Numbered from the stretch's first letter, positions 8,291 through 16,567 are shown. The stretch is 20,361 bases of DNA from ChocPot-Mid sp964511865 (GCA_964511865.1 CAZEHW010000033.1:1-20361); one strand, 5' to 3'. Program-made: numbers and translations. The notes: generated from the sequence alone by a model not told the origin.

Positions 8291-8320
8291 ACCAATTTAC
8301 ATATTCCATAACTACATATT

Positions 8321-9142
8321 TTACATTGCAAAACCACTGAAGATTTGTGATACTGTTGACAAATAGTACAGCAACAGATTTCCGAGTATCCATACTGAAA
8401 ATGTTAGTATTACAAAATTCTTAGTATTTTCAGAGTGAAACATTTTTGCATATGAAATACCAAGAACCGCATAAAACCAAATCATGAAAGGGTCAGCTTT
8501 TCTCAATAAAAATCCTGTGAAACTCAGCCATTCTGCATCAATAAAATTTGCAAGACTTAAACCAATATAGAATTTATCTAATGCAAGGGAAAGAATTATT
8601 GTTATTATAGTTTGCAAGATTAAAATATAATAACTTAGACCATAAGCTGACATTGCACTTCCAAAACTGCCTTCACCAATCAATAAGTATTTGATAATAA
8701 GGAAAAATATCAGGTTAATGACAAAGAAAGCAATAAATGTATAGATTGCAATTCCTATCAGTTGGAAAATCAATGTTGAACTTCCACCATCTTGCATTTT
8801 AGACATTATCAATTCTTTCTGCTTTTCAGCTTCCTGTTGTGTAATTTTTCCTTTATCAACTTGTTCCTGATAACTTTTCTCGATGGCTTCTATGCTTTTA
8901 TTTTCCATTTCAGCTTTTAAGGCAGGATTTTGATAATATAAAAATGAAGCTAATCCCGAAATAACAATAAATATTATTATTGGGATAAGCCAGTCAGAAG
9001 TCTTTGGAGTATTCTTCGCTATTGCTTCTAATGTTTCAGAAGGTGATGAAATTACACCAATTATTTTTTCTGAATAAGTTAGCTCTTCAACAGTTTCATT
9101 TTCTGTTAAATTATTCTCGTTGATATTTAATTCATCTGACAT
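8321..9142 (-). CDS. Yip1-family integral membrane protein
   Basis: The 273-residue product has an acidic cytoplasmic N-terminus (to about residue 25) and then the family-typical segment SEKIIGVISSPSETLEAIAKN. Hydrophobic segments lie at about 52-70, 125-152, 165-190, 215-232 and 242-262, with a charged helical stretch (about 75-115, KGKITQQEAEKQKELIMSK) between the first and second. Bacterial Yip1 proteins are polytopic inner-membrane proteins of unknown function. A good ribosome binding site (AGGAT, 8 nt before the ATG) supports the start. It begins 36 nt after the stop of a small lipoprotein gene and is probably co-transcribed with it. Confidence 0.85.
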   Translation of the reverse strand: MSDELNINENNLTENETVEELTYSEKIIGVISSPSETLEAIAKNTPKTSDWLIPIIIFIVISGLASFLYYQNPALKAEMENKSIEAIEKSYQEQVDKGKITQQEAEKQKELIMSKMQDGGSSTLIFQLIGIAIYTFIAFFVINLIFFLIIKYLLIGEGSFGSAMSAYGLSYYILILQTIITIILSLALDKFYIGLSLANFIDAEWLSFTGFLLRKADPFMIWFYAVLGISYAKMFHSENTKNFVILTFSVWILGNLLLYYLSTVSQIFSGFAM

Positions 9143-9178
9143 GTCTTAATCCTATAAATTAATGAAATATTTTTTTAT

Positions 9179-9514
9179 TTATTCTTTTTGTTTTCTCTTT
9201 GTGTTGAATTTTTCTTGATATTCAATTAAATCACGTTGTGTCGTTTCTCTTAACGAATCTAAAATCTCTTGAAATATCTTTGGCTCGTTCTTTGCCAAAT
9301 CAAAATATTCCTCTTGGAATGATTCTTGAGTAAATCCGTATTCCTTATAAATTTTTTCAATTTCAGAATTTGACTTTAAAGAATCTTCCTGATATACTTC
9401 TCTTGCAATTAATATCTTTTTATAGGCAATTGCAAAATTCCTGTAATCTTCCTGAAAAAAATCACAGGAAAATAACAGTAAAAGAGTAATACTGAGTAAT
9501 AATATTTTTTTCAT
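9179..9514 (-). CDS. Small lipoprotein, unknown function
   Basis: I choose the ATG at 9514, which gives MKKILLLSITLLLLFSC: a lipoprotein signal with the lipobox cysteine at residue 17 (LFSC). The frame continues upstream to 9598 but would then run through a terminator hairpin and lose the N-terminal signal, so that longer form is rejected. The mature part (about 94 residues) is charged and helical (IYKEYGFTQESFQEEYFDLAKNEP by pattern) and ends in KRKQKE. The layout faintly recalls the DUF4296-type lipoproteins of Bacteroidota, but I cannot confirm this. It is upstream of the Yip1-family gene in the same direction, so the two may form a small envelope operon. Confidence 0.75.
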   Translation of the reverse strand: MKKILLLSITLLLLFSCDFFQEDYRNFAIAYKKILIAREVYQEDSLKSNSEIEKIYKEYGFTQESFQEEYFDLAKNEPKIFQEILDSLRETTQRDLIEYQEKFNTKRKQKE

Positions 9515-9554
9515 ACCAAAATATATACGAAATAATGAATACCAAAAATACAAT

Positions 9555-9590
9555 AAAAAAGCCGAAGTACAAAATGTACTTCGGCTTTTT
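9555..9590 (-). terminator. Bidirectional intrinsic terminator after the giant T9SS gene
   Basis: GCCGAAGTACA (9561-9571) and TGTACTTCGGC (9575-9585) form a perfect 11-bp stem with a 3-nt loop, flanked by six As on the left and five Ts on the right. Read on the minus strand it ends in TTTTTT and lies 18 nt after the stop of the giant T9SS gene. It would work in both directions, although no plus-strand gene is near. Confidence 0.93.
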
Positions 9591-9607
9591 AAAATCAAAG
9601 GTAAATT

Positions 9608-11587
9608 TTACCTTACAACAACCATTTTATTTGTTAATGAATAGTTGTTAGATGTCAATGTGTAATAGTAAACTCCTGATGATAATCTTAATTCAGAAGC
9701 ATTAACTGAAACATCATGCCATCCTGTGCTAACTGTATTGTCAACCAAGACTGCAACTTCTTTTCCATAGATATCTGTAATCGCTAAACGTACAAATGTT
9801 GTCTGAGGAACAAAGAATCTAATCTTGGAATTATCTGCAAATGGATTTGGTGTATTGTTTGACAATGCAAAACCACCTCTTGTAATGTCAGTTACATCAA
9901 CAATACCGCCTGTTGTAACTGTTACTGTAACTGGGTCGGATGTTACAGTTCCACAGATGTTAGTTACATTACATGTATAAACACCTGCGTCTGACATTGT
10001 TGCTGAAGTTACTGTATAAGTTGGGTCAGTAGCTCCTGTGATATCAACGTCATCTTTTAACCATTGATATGTTAATGGTGCTTCACCTGTTGCTGCAACA
10101 AAAACAGTAAATGGATTACCTTCTGCAACTGTTTGGTCAACAGGTTGTGTTGTAATTGCAACAGACTGCAATATTGTTAAAGTAGCTGAAGCTGATGTTA
10201 CTGATTTCCCACCGGGGACAACTGTAACAACACAGTCATAGATGCCTGCATCTGTTGCACTAACAGCAGAAAGCATTAATTCATCAGTTGTTTCTCCGCT
10301 AATAGCTACACCATCTTTACGCCACATATACTCTAAAGTTGCATCAGGATCTGACGATGTGGCTGTTATGCCAAAAGTATGATCTGCACCTTCACAGATT
10401 GATGCATCTGCAGGATCTTCATTAATGTATACCTGTGGGAATAATTTGACTAAAGCAGGTTTGGAAGTAAGTGTGTTACATGCACCTTTAAGTACACAAA
10501 ATACACCATCCTGTAATGGACCGTCAAGTAAATCCTGGTCAATATTTCTTATAGTAAGAATTGTTGAACCTGCACCTGTAAAGTTACCGTCAACACTCAA
10601 GTCGTTTTTAACTGAATCTCTTGTTGAGTTATTGAAAAACCACTGTACTTCAGGTTGAAATAATGGGTCATCAATACCTTCGTCAGCAACTATATGTGCT
10701 TCAACTTCGATAATTGCAATACCACCAACGTCAACCCTTGCATCTTCGGGTTCTCTTGTAATTTCTGCGTCACTTAATGCATTTACTAAAATACTTTCTG
10801 TCCATTTTGGTTCTGCACCGCTGCCTCTAACCAAGCACTGATATGATCCTTCCATATCAAAATTCAAACCTGGGTCTGTACCTTTAAATGGTTTGAGACT
10901 GTCAAGATAAATTGATGCTTTTTCTGCCCAATCATCTCCCGGGTTCTCATAATATTCCTTTAAGCTCTTACCGTCTTTATACCATTCGTATCTTGCCTGA
11001 ACACCTCTTGTTACAAAAGCTGTAGCTCCAAAGAAGTGACCTGTTGAACCAACGCAGTCCATAACTCCTTGTGGTTGATTTGTAATAAATACTTCAGGTA
11101 CAATGTTTTCAGAACCCATGAAGTAAGAATATCTTGTCTGACCTAAGTAATCAGTCTGTTGAATTTCTGCTTCAAGTAATGGATCACCTAAATCAATTGG
11201 ATCATCAAATACTAAAACTTCATCGAATGTATTTAAGCTTAGATTGAAGTTGTCGAAATCAAAGAAATCAATCGCAATGCTTGATGAGTTTGCATCCTGT
11301 CCATTTGCAGCTTGTAGAGCAGCTAAATCAGCACAAGAAATACCATCCCATCTTGCTAATTCAATTGGATCAGATATGTCTTTTGTCCAATAGTTATTTT
11401 CATCAACAATATTCGAACTAGCTGAACCAGCAACAAAAGCCGAACCGGTAGCACCTTCATTCTGAATAATATTTCTTTTTATAGTATTCATACCTCCATT
11501 TATCATAAGTGCAGGAGCCGCTACTGAAGCTGATTTATTTGCTATTGAATTGTAATAAACACCCATAGAATTGTTATCAAGAAACAA
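9608..11587 (-). CDS. C-terminal part of giant T9SS protein: beta-helix end, Ig-like domains, sorting domain
   Basis: This piece has no real start: it begins at a TTG and is the continuation of the 11775-13910 piece. Its first residues (LDNNSMGVYYNSIANK, NGGMNTIKRNIIQNEG) finish a right-handed beta-helix. Then come about four Ig-like segments, the last two clear: NEDPADASICEG ... DAGIYDCVV and TTQPVDQTVAEGNPF ... YQWLKDDVDI ... SDAGVYTCNV. The last 85 residues are a type A T9SS sorting domain (LSNNTPNPFADNSKIRFFV, ITDIYGKEVAVL, LSSGVYYYTL, KMVVVR). The protein should be exported by T9SS and placed on the surface or released. Codons upstream of 11579 on this strand belong to an unrelated contig tail. 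In the repaired gene this part is residues 713-1368. A terminator follows at 9590-9555. Confidence 0.88.
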   Translation of the reverse strand: MFLDNNSMGVYYNSIANKSASVAAPALMINGGMNTIKRNIIQNEGATGSAFVAGSASSNIVDENNYWTKDISDPIELARWDGISCADLAALQAANGQDANSSSIAIDFFDFDNFNLSLNTFDEVLVFDDPIDLGDPLLEAEIQQTDYLGQTRYSYFMGSENIVPEVFITNQPQGVMDCVGSTGHFFGATAFVTRGVQARYEWYKDGKSLKEYYENPGDDWAEKASIYLDSLKPFKGTDPGLNFDMEGSYQCLVRGSGAEPKWTESILVNALSDAEITREPEDARVDVGGIAIIEVEAHIVADEGIDDPLFQPEVQWFFNNSTRDSVKNDLSVDGNFTGAGSTILTIRNIDQDLLDGPLQDGVFCVLKGACNTLTSKPALVKLFPQVYINEDPADASICEGADHTFGITATSSDPDATLEYMWRKDGVAISGETTDELMLSAVSATDAGIYDCVVTVVPGGKSVTSASATLTILQSVAITTQPVDQTVAEGNPFTVFVAATGEAPLTYQWLKDDVDITGATDPTYTVTSATMSDAGVYTCNVTNICGTVTSDPVTVTVTTGGIVDVTDITRGGFALSNNTPNPFADNSKIRFFVPQTTFVRLAITDIYGKEVAVLVDNTVSTGWHDVSVNASELRLSSGVYYYTLTSNNYSLTNKMVVVR

Positions 11588-11747
11588 TCCAAATATACTT
11601 GAAATGTTGGCTGTTCCAGAAGATTGCGTATTAATTAAGAATGATTTATTTAATCTAATTAAACAAGAAGATTTTGTTTCAAAAATGTGCGAAGATACAC
11701 TTGGTGGATATGCAAATGAACAAATCAGAAAATGTGTTTTTCCTTAA
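11559..11747 (+). pseudogene. Fragment of RlaP-type nucleotidyltransferase on a probably chimeric contig tail
   Basis: The plus strand is open from 11559 to the TAA at 11745-11747. It reads as a good match, from memory, to an internal part of predicted RlaP-type (DNA polymerase beta superfamily) nucleotidyltransferases: NNPNILEMLAVPEDC, then LIKNDLFNLI, SKMCEDTLGGYANEQIRK. The family continues after QIRK with KARGLNKK, but here the frame runs into CVFP and a stop in T-rich sequence just before the Ns. The catalytic N-terminal part is absent. The fragment lies antisense to, and beyond, the point where the beta-helix frame should continue. I infer a misassembled contig end rather than a gene; a real insertion cannot be excluded. 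Confidence 0.6.
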
Positions 11748-11764
11748 TTTTCATTTTCACTTTT

Positions 11765-11774
11765 NNNNNNNNNN
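11765..11774. other. Scaffold gap (10 Ns)
   Basis: Ten Ns separate two contigs. Ten is probably a placeholder and not a measured length. Contig 2 begins at 11775 with AAGAAACA, the same 8-mer as at 11579-11586 in contig 1, so the true gap may be zero or negative. Confidence 0.98.
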
Positions 11775-13910
11775 AAGAAACATAGCTGTGGCGCCATTAG
11801 CAGATATTTGATTATTTGCAATATATCCCTGACTACCATTGGTTGCATAAAGTGAATAAACAGATGCGCCTGCAGCTTTAATATCAATGTCATTGTAATA
11901 TATTTTTGCAAAAGTACCATTAAGCAGAACAGTATTGTTGTTTGCTGATAGCTGTCCGATTGTTCCGCATCCTATTCTATTAGTTTGGATATAGACAGTT
12001 GTTGAGGAATTACCTGAATTGTTTACAGTAATAGCATTTGCTACATGTGCACCAAACAAATCATCTTCAATAGTAATTTTATTATTTTGTATTCTTAAAT
12101 TTGGAATACTCTCGGCAAAAATTCCATGAACATCAACGATGGATGATACCAATGAGTTGTTTTCTATCAAAGTTGACCCGGTAAAGTTTGTAGGATCTGT
12201 GTTTGTTACATAAATAACAGCATCATTTGCAGAACCACCGCTGAAACCGGAAAATGAGTTTCTGGTAATTTCAGTACCGTTGGTTGAAGAAATTCCAAAC
12301 TCTGTACCACTACCGGTAAATTTATTAGTATCTATTTTTACAACATTTTCAGTGCAGGGATTTCCGTCAGGAGTTCCATATAGCTGAATACATTTCCATG
12401 TATTATTGTTAAAAATATTGTAAGAAATATCAAATTTACGAGGGCAGAAACCGGATTCATTAATACCAATTGCACCATTGTTAAATATATTATTTACTAC
12501 TGTAACATCGTATGAGCTAATCAAATTAACAGATGTATGGTTACTACCCTCATCTGCACCGGCTACGTTTTCAAATATATTATTAGTTATTGAAACGCCA
12601 TTACAAGCATCTAAGTTGATTATACCTCCATAACCGTTTGTTGCTACAGGGTTGCCCAAGTCATCTCCGGTAAAAAATGTTAGTCCTTCAATTGTAACGT
12701 TATCAGCAGAGCTCATATTCAATATATAAGGAGTTGTTGCGTCAGTTTCGTACCAAACAATAACATCATCAGGATCACCTGAAGAAGATTTGATAGTAAC
12801 ATTAACATCGCCTGTTGTAGGATATGTGCTGATATTAATTGGACCTTCATACATAGCAGGACCGGGGTCTGCGATCGGAAATTCAAAAGTTATTGTTCCT
12901 TCCCCTATTACACCTGCTTGTGAGAGATAATCTGTAGCTTCTGTAATCGATGCAAATGTGTTTGATGATCCTTCGTAAGCACCAATATAATATGTAGTTG
13001 GCAACAAAGCCGGTGCGGTATATACTCTTAAAGCATTATTGTTTAATGGATTATCGTCAATTTCACCATCATTTAAGTTTTCGGAAAAGGCATCAATCGT
13101 ATATGTCCTGAATTCATTAAAATTCCATGTCCCGACTATCACTTCTTCTTCTTCATCCTGTGCCAGGCTGCCCGTCCAGGTGAATGTTCGGGACATAGTG
13201 GCTGGATTATACCATGCTTCATCTTGGTCAATTCTCCAGACAATGTCGAGAGATGTCAATTCAGGTTCATAATAATTCTTTATATTTACAGCAATATTCT
13301 GAATCCCTTTTGAAATGGCTCCTGCGGGCTGTGTAATTGCAGTAACTCCGGCATCATATAAAGGTTTTGGCATAGTAAAGTCAAAATCTGCAAAGTCACC
13401 ATAACCGTAAATACTACCTGTAACGGGTGGATAACCGGAATAATTTGCTGCAACTCTCAATCGAGTTGTTATTCCAACTGCGTCTGAAGGTATTGCAAAA
13501 TAAAATGTCAATAGTCCATAACTGAACCGGTAGCCAGAATAGATTAGTTCTCCAGAATCATTGAATGATTCATTTGCATTCCAGTCCATCCAAGCTCTCA
13601 AATACATCCGATAACTATACCAGCCCCATAAATGTAAGCCGTATGTTTCCACCCTGTAGGTCTCACCTGGAATTCCAGTAAACCCCGGACCAGTTCGGCC
13701 ATGCTGGCTGCAATCACTTGCGTCATAATTATAAATTAGGTTGTTTTGAGAATCATAAATTCTCATAATATCAATCGCGCCACAACCATAATTGAAGGTT
13801 GGTCCACTTGGATAAGCTGCATTAGCAACTTCAGTTAATACCGAGCTGCTAATAAATAAAGCAATAGCTATGAAAGCCAGCTTTAGTCTAAAAAGTTTTT
13901 TTAATGTCAT
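11775..13910 (-). CDS. N-terminal part of giant T9SS protein: signal peptide, GEVED-like domain, beta-helix
   Basis: The start is supported by a strong AAAGGAG sequence 8 nt before the ATG. A signal peptide spans residues 1-31 (KLAFIAIALFISSSVLTEVANA, by pattern). Residues about 60-185 form a GEVED-like domain (MDWNANESFNDSGELI, TTRLRVAANYSG), although the name-giving acidic motif is replaced by GDFADFDF. Residues 188-300 resemble a CARDB-type adhesion module (DAGVTAI, FNEFRTYTIDAF). From about 305 (TYYIGAYEGSSNTFASITEATDYL by pattern) a right-handed parallel beta-helix begins, with rungs such as SADNVTIEGLTFF, NGVSITNNIFEN-like and PNLRIQNNKITIE. The frame reaches the gap at NGATAMFL and continues in the 9608-11587 piece as DNNSMGVYY. 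The full product would have 1368 residues. A surface adhesin or carbohydrate-interacting protein is an inference. Confidence 0.88.
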
Positions 13911-13918
13911 AAAAAATT

Positions 13919-13925
13919 CTCCTTT
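13919..13925 (-). promoter_or_regulatory. Strong Shine-Dalgarno sequence of giant T9SS gene
   Basis: AAAGGAG on the minus strand lies 8 nt upstream of the ATG at 13910. It stands out because most genes here, such as those starting at 1980, 7399 and 9514, have no clear ribosome binding site. It suggests high translation of this secreted protein. Confidence 0.75.
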
Positions 13926-13989
13926 ATTTGTTAATAATAATTTTGATTAAAATCAATCACAATTTATTTTTTTTCATTGTCTATATATA

Positions 13990-14017
13990 AATATAATGTA
14001 TTGTCGCATTCCTGCAA
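13990..14017 (-). promoter_or_regulatory. Candidate promoter of giant T9SS gene
   Basis: On the minus strand TTGCAG (14017-14012) is followed after 16 nt by TATATT (13995-13990), about 80 nt upstream of the ATG at 13910. The region is very AT-rich, so chance matches are easy. Confidence 0.28.
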
Positions 14018-14052
14018 CTATACAAAATATAAAACTATAAAATAATACATAT

Positions 14053-14076
14053 AAATGCAAATTAAAATGCAAATTA
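14053..14076. repeat. Perfect 12-bp tandem repeat with shared TGCAAATT motif
   Basis: AAATGCAAATTA occurs twice in a row (14053-14064 and 14065-14076). The overlapping 16-mer AATTAAAATGCAAATT (14060-14075) recurs exactly at 15285-15300, just upstream of the MCE gene. Both copies lie upstream of minus-strand genes for envelope or secreted proteins. A binding-site role is possible but unproven in AT-rich DNA. Confidence 0.6.
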
Positions 14077-14289
14077 TATTTTTTTTAATGTTTTTTTCCA
14101 TTTTTGCATTTATAACTATATATATTAACACTAAAGTTCAATAAAAATCTCATTTAATTTGAATAATTTTAGTGGGATGGTGTTAAAACTATATAAATTA
14201 TGAAGTTAAAATGCATTAAAATTATTTCATTTTTATAATTAAATCATCGTAAAAATCGGTCTATTTGATTTCAAGAGTATATTTCCTTC

Positions 14290-14332
14290 TTCTCTATTTT
14301 CTATCTTTCTAATTTCTAATTTCTATTTTCTA
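14290..14332. repeat. 7-bp-period tract ending at the MCE gene stop
   Basis: Six units ending in CTA (such as TTTTCTA, ATTTCTA, ATTTCTA, TTTTCTA) run from 14290 to 14332. All are 7 bp except one of 8 bp. The tract ends two bases from the stop codon of the MCE-family gene (14334-14336). It resembles the other heptad tracts of the right block in position and period, with a different unit. Confidence 0.6.
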
Positions 14333-14333
14333 C

Positions 14334-15269
14334 TCACGGTCTCGTTCCAAGTCGGGCATTGATGTTAATTCCATGTTCTTTTACAATAAGTAAAAATTCA
14401 TAAAGAGTAGTGAAAGTGGAATCCATTCGTTCAGCAAATTGTTTATCATAAACAAGCTTACCAATAACGCCATTCGAGTTTTTCAAATCTTTGGAATAGT
14501 CATGCAATTCAGTTATTAAATTATTTGCATTTGAAATTGCATCGTCAGCATTTTTTATTAGTTTTTGTGTTTCATCAATAGTAATATCAAGTTTATTTAT
14601 CATATTATCTGCTTTTGGTTCATACTTATTTATTGCCGATTTAATATCTGAAGAGACAAATTTTAAATTTGAAATTGCAATTTCAAGATTTCCAATATTT
14701 TTGTTAACGAAGTTGTTTAGAGTAGCTACCATTTCATTCGTATTCGCTAAAGTATTTTCAATTCTTTTATCAGTAATAAGTATAGAAGCGGCTGAAGCAA
14801 TAGTATCCAGTCTTTTCATCAGCATTTTCGCATCATTGCTCATTTCACCGACAAGAGCAATCATATCCCCGATATCGGGATTTGTTTTTCCAGGTATTTC
14901 ATTTCCTGAATTAAATTTATTTGATGAAATACCCGGCATAATATCAATCTTTTTTCCACCGGTAATTTCTAAAATTCCGAGGCGTGCGCTAACATCTTCT
15001 CTGAAATCACTTATATCATCAATTTCTGCAGTTATAGAAACAGAACCATTGTCAGGAGCAATATTTAATACTTTCCCCCGCTTAACCCCATTGACAAAAA
15101 TTGGAGATGTTTGCTCTATTCCGGATGAATTAGGAAACCGCATTTTTATTTTTGTAACATTGGGAGATAATGAAAAGTCATTACCAATAGTAATAGCAAT
15201 AATAAAAAGCAGAATTGCCACTATTGTCACCAGACCAACTTTAATTTCTTTTGATTTCGATGAATTCAT
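14334..15269 (-). CDS. MCE/MlaD-family lipid-transport protein
   Basis: The 311-residue product has a short cytoplasmic start (MNSSKSKEIKVGL), one membrane anchor (about 12-30, VTIVAILLFIIAITIG) and an MCE domain at about 37-125. The domain shows the typical KMRFPNSSGIEQTSPIFVNGV, GKVLNI and ARLGILEITGGKKIDI stretches. Residues 130-311 are mainly helical and coiled-coil (NLEIAISNLKF, KLIKNADDAISNANNLI). MCE proteins form periplasmic hexamers that move phospholipids between membranes together with an MlaE permease and MlaF ATPase. Neither partner gene is in the window, although they are often adjacent, so this may be a stand-alone copy or the partners lie elsewhere. It follows the ssb gene after 53 nt on the same strand and may be read from the same transcript. 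AGGAAA precedes the ATG at a short distance. Confidence 0.88.
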   Translation of the reverse strand: MNSSKSKEIKVGLVTIVAILLFIIAITIGNDFSLSPNVTKIKMRFPNSSGIEQTSPIFVNGVKRGKVLNIAPDNGSVSITAEIDDISDFREDVSARLGILEITGGKKIDIMPGISSNKFNSGNEIPGKTNPDIGDMIALVGEMSNDAKMLMKRLDTIASAASILITDKRIENTLANTNEMVATLNNFVNKNIGNLEIAISNLKFVSSDIKSAINKYEPKADNMINKLDITIDETQKLIKNADDAISNANNLITELHDYSKDLKNSNGVIGKLVYDKQFAERMDSTFTTLYEFLLIVKEHGININARLGTRP

Positions 15270-15322
15270 TTTTCCTAATTTTCGAATTAAAATGCAAATT
15301 TGTTAATTGTAATTTATTAAAA

Positions 15323-15802
15323 CTAAAACAAGAAAGTATCTACTGATTTTTGATCTGAACTTTCAGTAAAATTATTTTCATTTTCATTTGATGCTGATTC
15401 AGAATCTTCAGTATTGTTGGTTTCCGAATAATTTGAAGAATCATTATCAACAACAGATATATTTGACTTTTTTTGTTCAAGCATAAGTATACTTTCAGCT
15501 ATAATTTCATAAGCATATTTTTTGCCAGAACCTGCAACTTCAAACTTACGGTTTCGGATTTTTCCTTCAACATAAACTTTTGAACCCCTTGTAACAAGTT
15601 TGTCTATAACTTCTGCCAGACCACGCCATCCAACAATAGTATGCCAGTCTGTATGCTCCTTCACACCTCCATCCTTATCCCTCCATACCTGAGATGTTGC
15701 CATTCTAAAAGAAGCAACCGGTATATTATTTGGTGTTATTCTAAATTCAGGGTCATTTCCAACATTACCTATGAGCATTACTTTATTAAGTGTTCTTGAC
15801 AT
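15323..15802 (-). CDS. ssb: Single-stranded DNA-binding protein
   Basis: The 159-residue product binds single-stranded DNA in replication, repair and recombination. The OB-fold covers residues 1-108 with family motifs MSRTLNKVMLIGNVGNDPE, SFRMATSQVWRD, TDWHTIVGWRGLAE, GSKVYVEGKIRNRKFE and YAYEIIAE. The tail (about 112-159) is short and rich in Asn, Ser, Glu and Asp. The C-terminal tip reads SVDTFLF instead of the usual acidic DDxPF, so the hook that recruits partner proteins is altered, although an acidic residue and the terminal Phe remain. AAGGTGAT lies at good spacing before the ATG at 15802. The gene stands upstream of the MCE-family gene. Confidence 0.95.
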   Translation of the reverse strand: MSRTLNKVMLIGNVGNDPEFRITPNNIPVASFRMATSQVWRDKDGGVKEHTDWHTIVGWRGLAEVIDKLVTRGSKVYVEGKIRNRKFEVAGSGKKYAYEIIAESILMLEQKKSNISVVDNDSSNYSETNNTEDSESASNENENNFTESSDQKSVDTFLF

Positions 15803-15940
15803 AAATCACCTTATTCTAATTAACAAACCCGTTAACCGTAAATTATTCTTAACATTAATATAACGATAAATTTACAAAATATATATCACTTATTATAATT
15901 GAATTCATTTATACTAATTGTCATTAGACAAACTTAAAAA

Positions 15941-16567
15941 TTACTCATTGCTCAAATATCCATTAATTTCCCAGCCTGATGTTCTTACATCATTGTTCAA
16001 ATCAATAAATTGAATCCCTGTTAGTTTTACGTCAGTTCCGGAATATGGTTTCAAAATCATGTGTTGAGTCAGATTCAAATCAGTCTTTCCATAAAATACT
16101 GTATCACAATCAACGATAATATTATATAATTTTCCATAATTCTCAATAATGATTCTTGTGGGCTTATTCAGTTCTGCTTTAATTGAATCTACTTTAGTTA
16201 TCAAATTACCGCTGTCAAAAACTTTACATCCATTTGTTGAATATTCAAAGGATATATTTTTATGTAACTCAAAATGGTCAATTATAGTTCTGAAATTGAA
16301 TATTAATCCACTGCCATTTAATAATTCAGCAGTAAAATCTGCCTGAAATTGAGTGATTGGGATTTCTTTACAATACATATCAACAAAACTCCCGCTATAA
16401 AGCATCATGCCGTTTTTTGCAAACACATCAACACTATCAAGAGGACAGACTTTAAAACCGCTAATTTCCTCAGTATCGCTAACGTTTCGGTTTAATACAA
16501 AAATATCTGGATGACATGCCGAAATTGTTATTATAGCACAAGCAATAATTATTATTTTAACTTTCAT
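15941..16567 (-). CDS. Lipoprotein of unknown function, possibly concanavalin-like fold
   Basis: The N-terminus MKVKIIIIACAIITISAC is a lipoprotein signal with the lipobox cysteine at residue 18. The mature part of about 190 residues is beta-rich (GLIFNFRTIIDHFEL, KNISFEYSTNGCKVFD, PTRIIIENYGKLYNIIVDC) and has the look of a LamG/DUF1080-type jelly-roll. I do not recognise a specific family. It begins 27 nt after the stop of the 16595-17998 lipoprotein, so the two genes are probably one operon. Its ATG lies in the last unit of a heptad-period tract (16562-16603). No clear Shine-Dalgarno sequence is seen apart from GGAA within that tract. Confidence 0.7.
   Translation of the reverse strand: MKVKIIIIACAIITISACHPDIFVLNRNVSDTEEISGFKVCPLDSVDVFAKNGMMLYSGSFVDMYCKEIPITQFQADFTAELLNGSGLIFNFRTIIDHFELHKNISFEYSTNGCKVFDSGNLITKVDSIKAELNKPTRIIIENYGKLYNIIVDCDTVFYGKTDLNLTQHMILKPYSGTDVKLTGIQFIDLNNDVRTSGWEINGYLSNE

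Larger units (their letters stand above)
13911..14333. other. 423-bp intergenic region, very AT-rich
   Basis: This is the longest gene-free stretch of the window. It holds the ribosome binding site and a promoter candidate of the giant T9SS gene, a perfect 12-bp tandem repeat (14053-14076), a copy of a 16-bp motif shared with the mlaD-family upstream region, and a 7-bp-period tract at its right end. I see no open frame, no RNA gene and no convincing hairpin terminator for the MCE gene that ends at 14334. Confidence 0.7.

Noticed and set aside
8278..8294. Small hairpin TGGTT/AACCA downstream of the Yip1-family gene as a terminator
   Set aside because: The stem is only 5 bp and no T-run follows on the minus strand.
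9515..9598. Longer start for the small lipoprotein gene
   Set aside because: It would translate through a perfect terminator hairpin and bury the lipoprotein signal inside the protein.
11588..11743. Extension of the C-terminal T9SS piece further upstream on the minus strand
   Set aside because: The frame is open to a stop at 11746-11744, but the plus-strand reading of the same bases resembles a known family, and the 8-mer join gives a better continuation.
14701..15306. 201-residue plus-strand frame opposite the MCE gene
   Set aside because: It is the antisense shadow of a recognised MCE protein; the hydrophobic composition comes from the complement of its helical codons.
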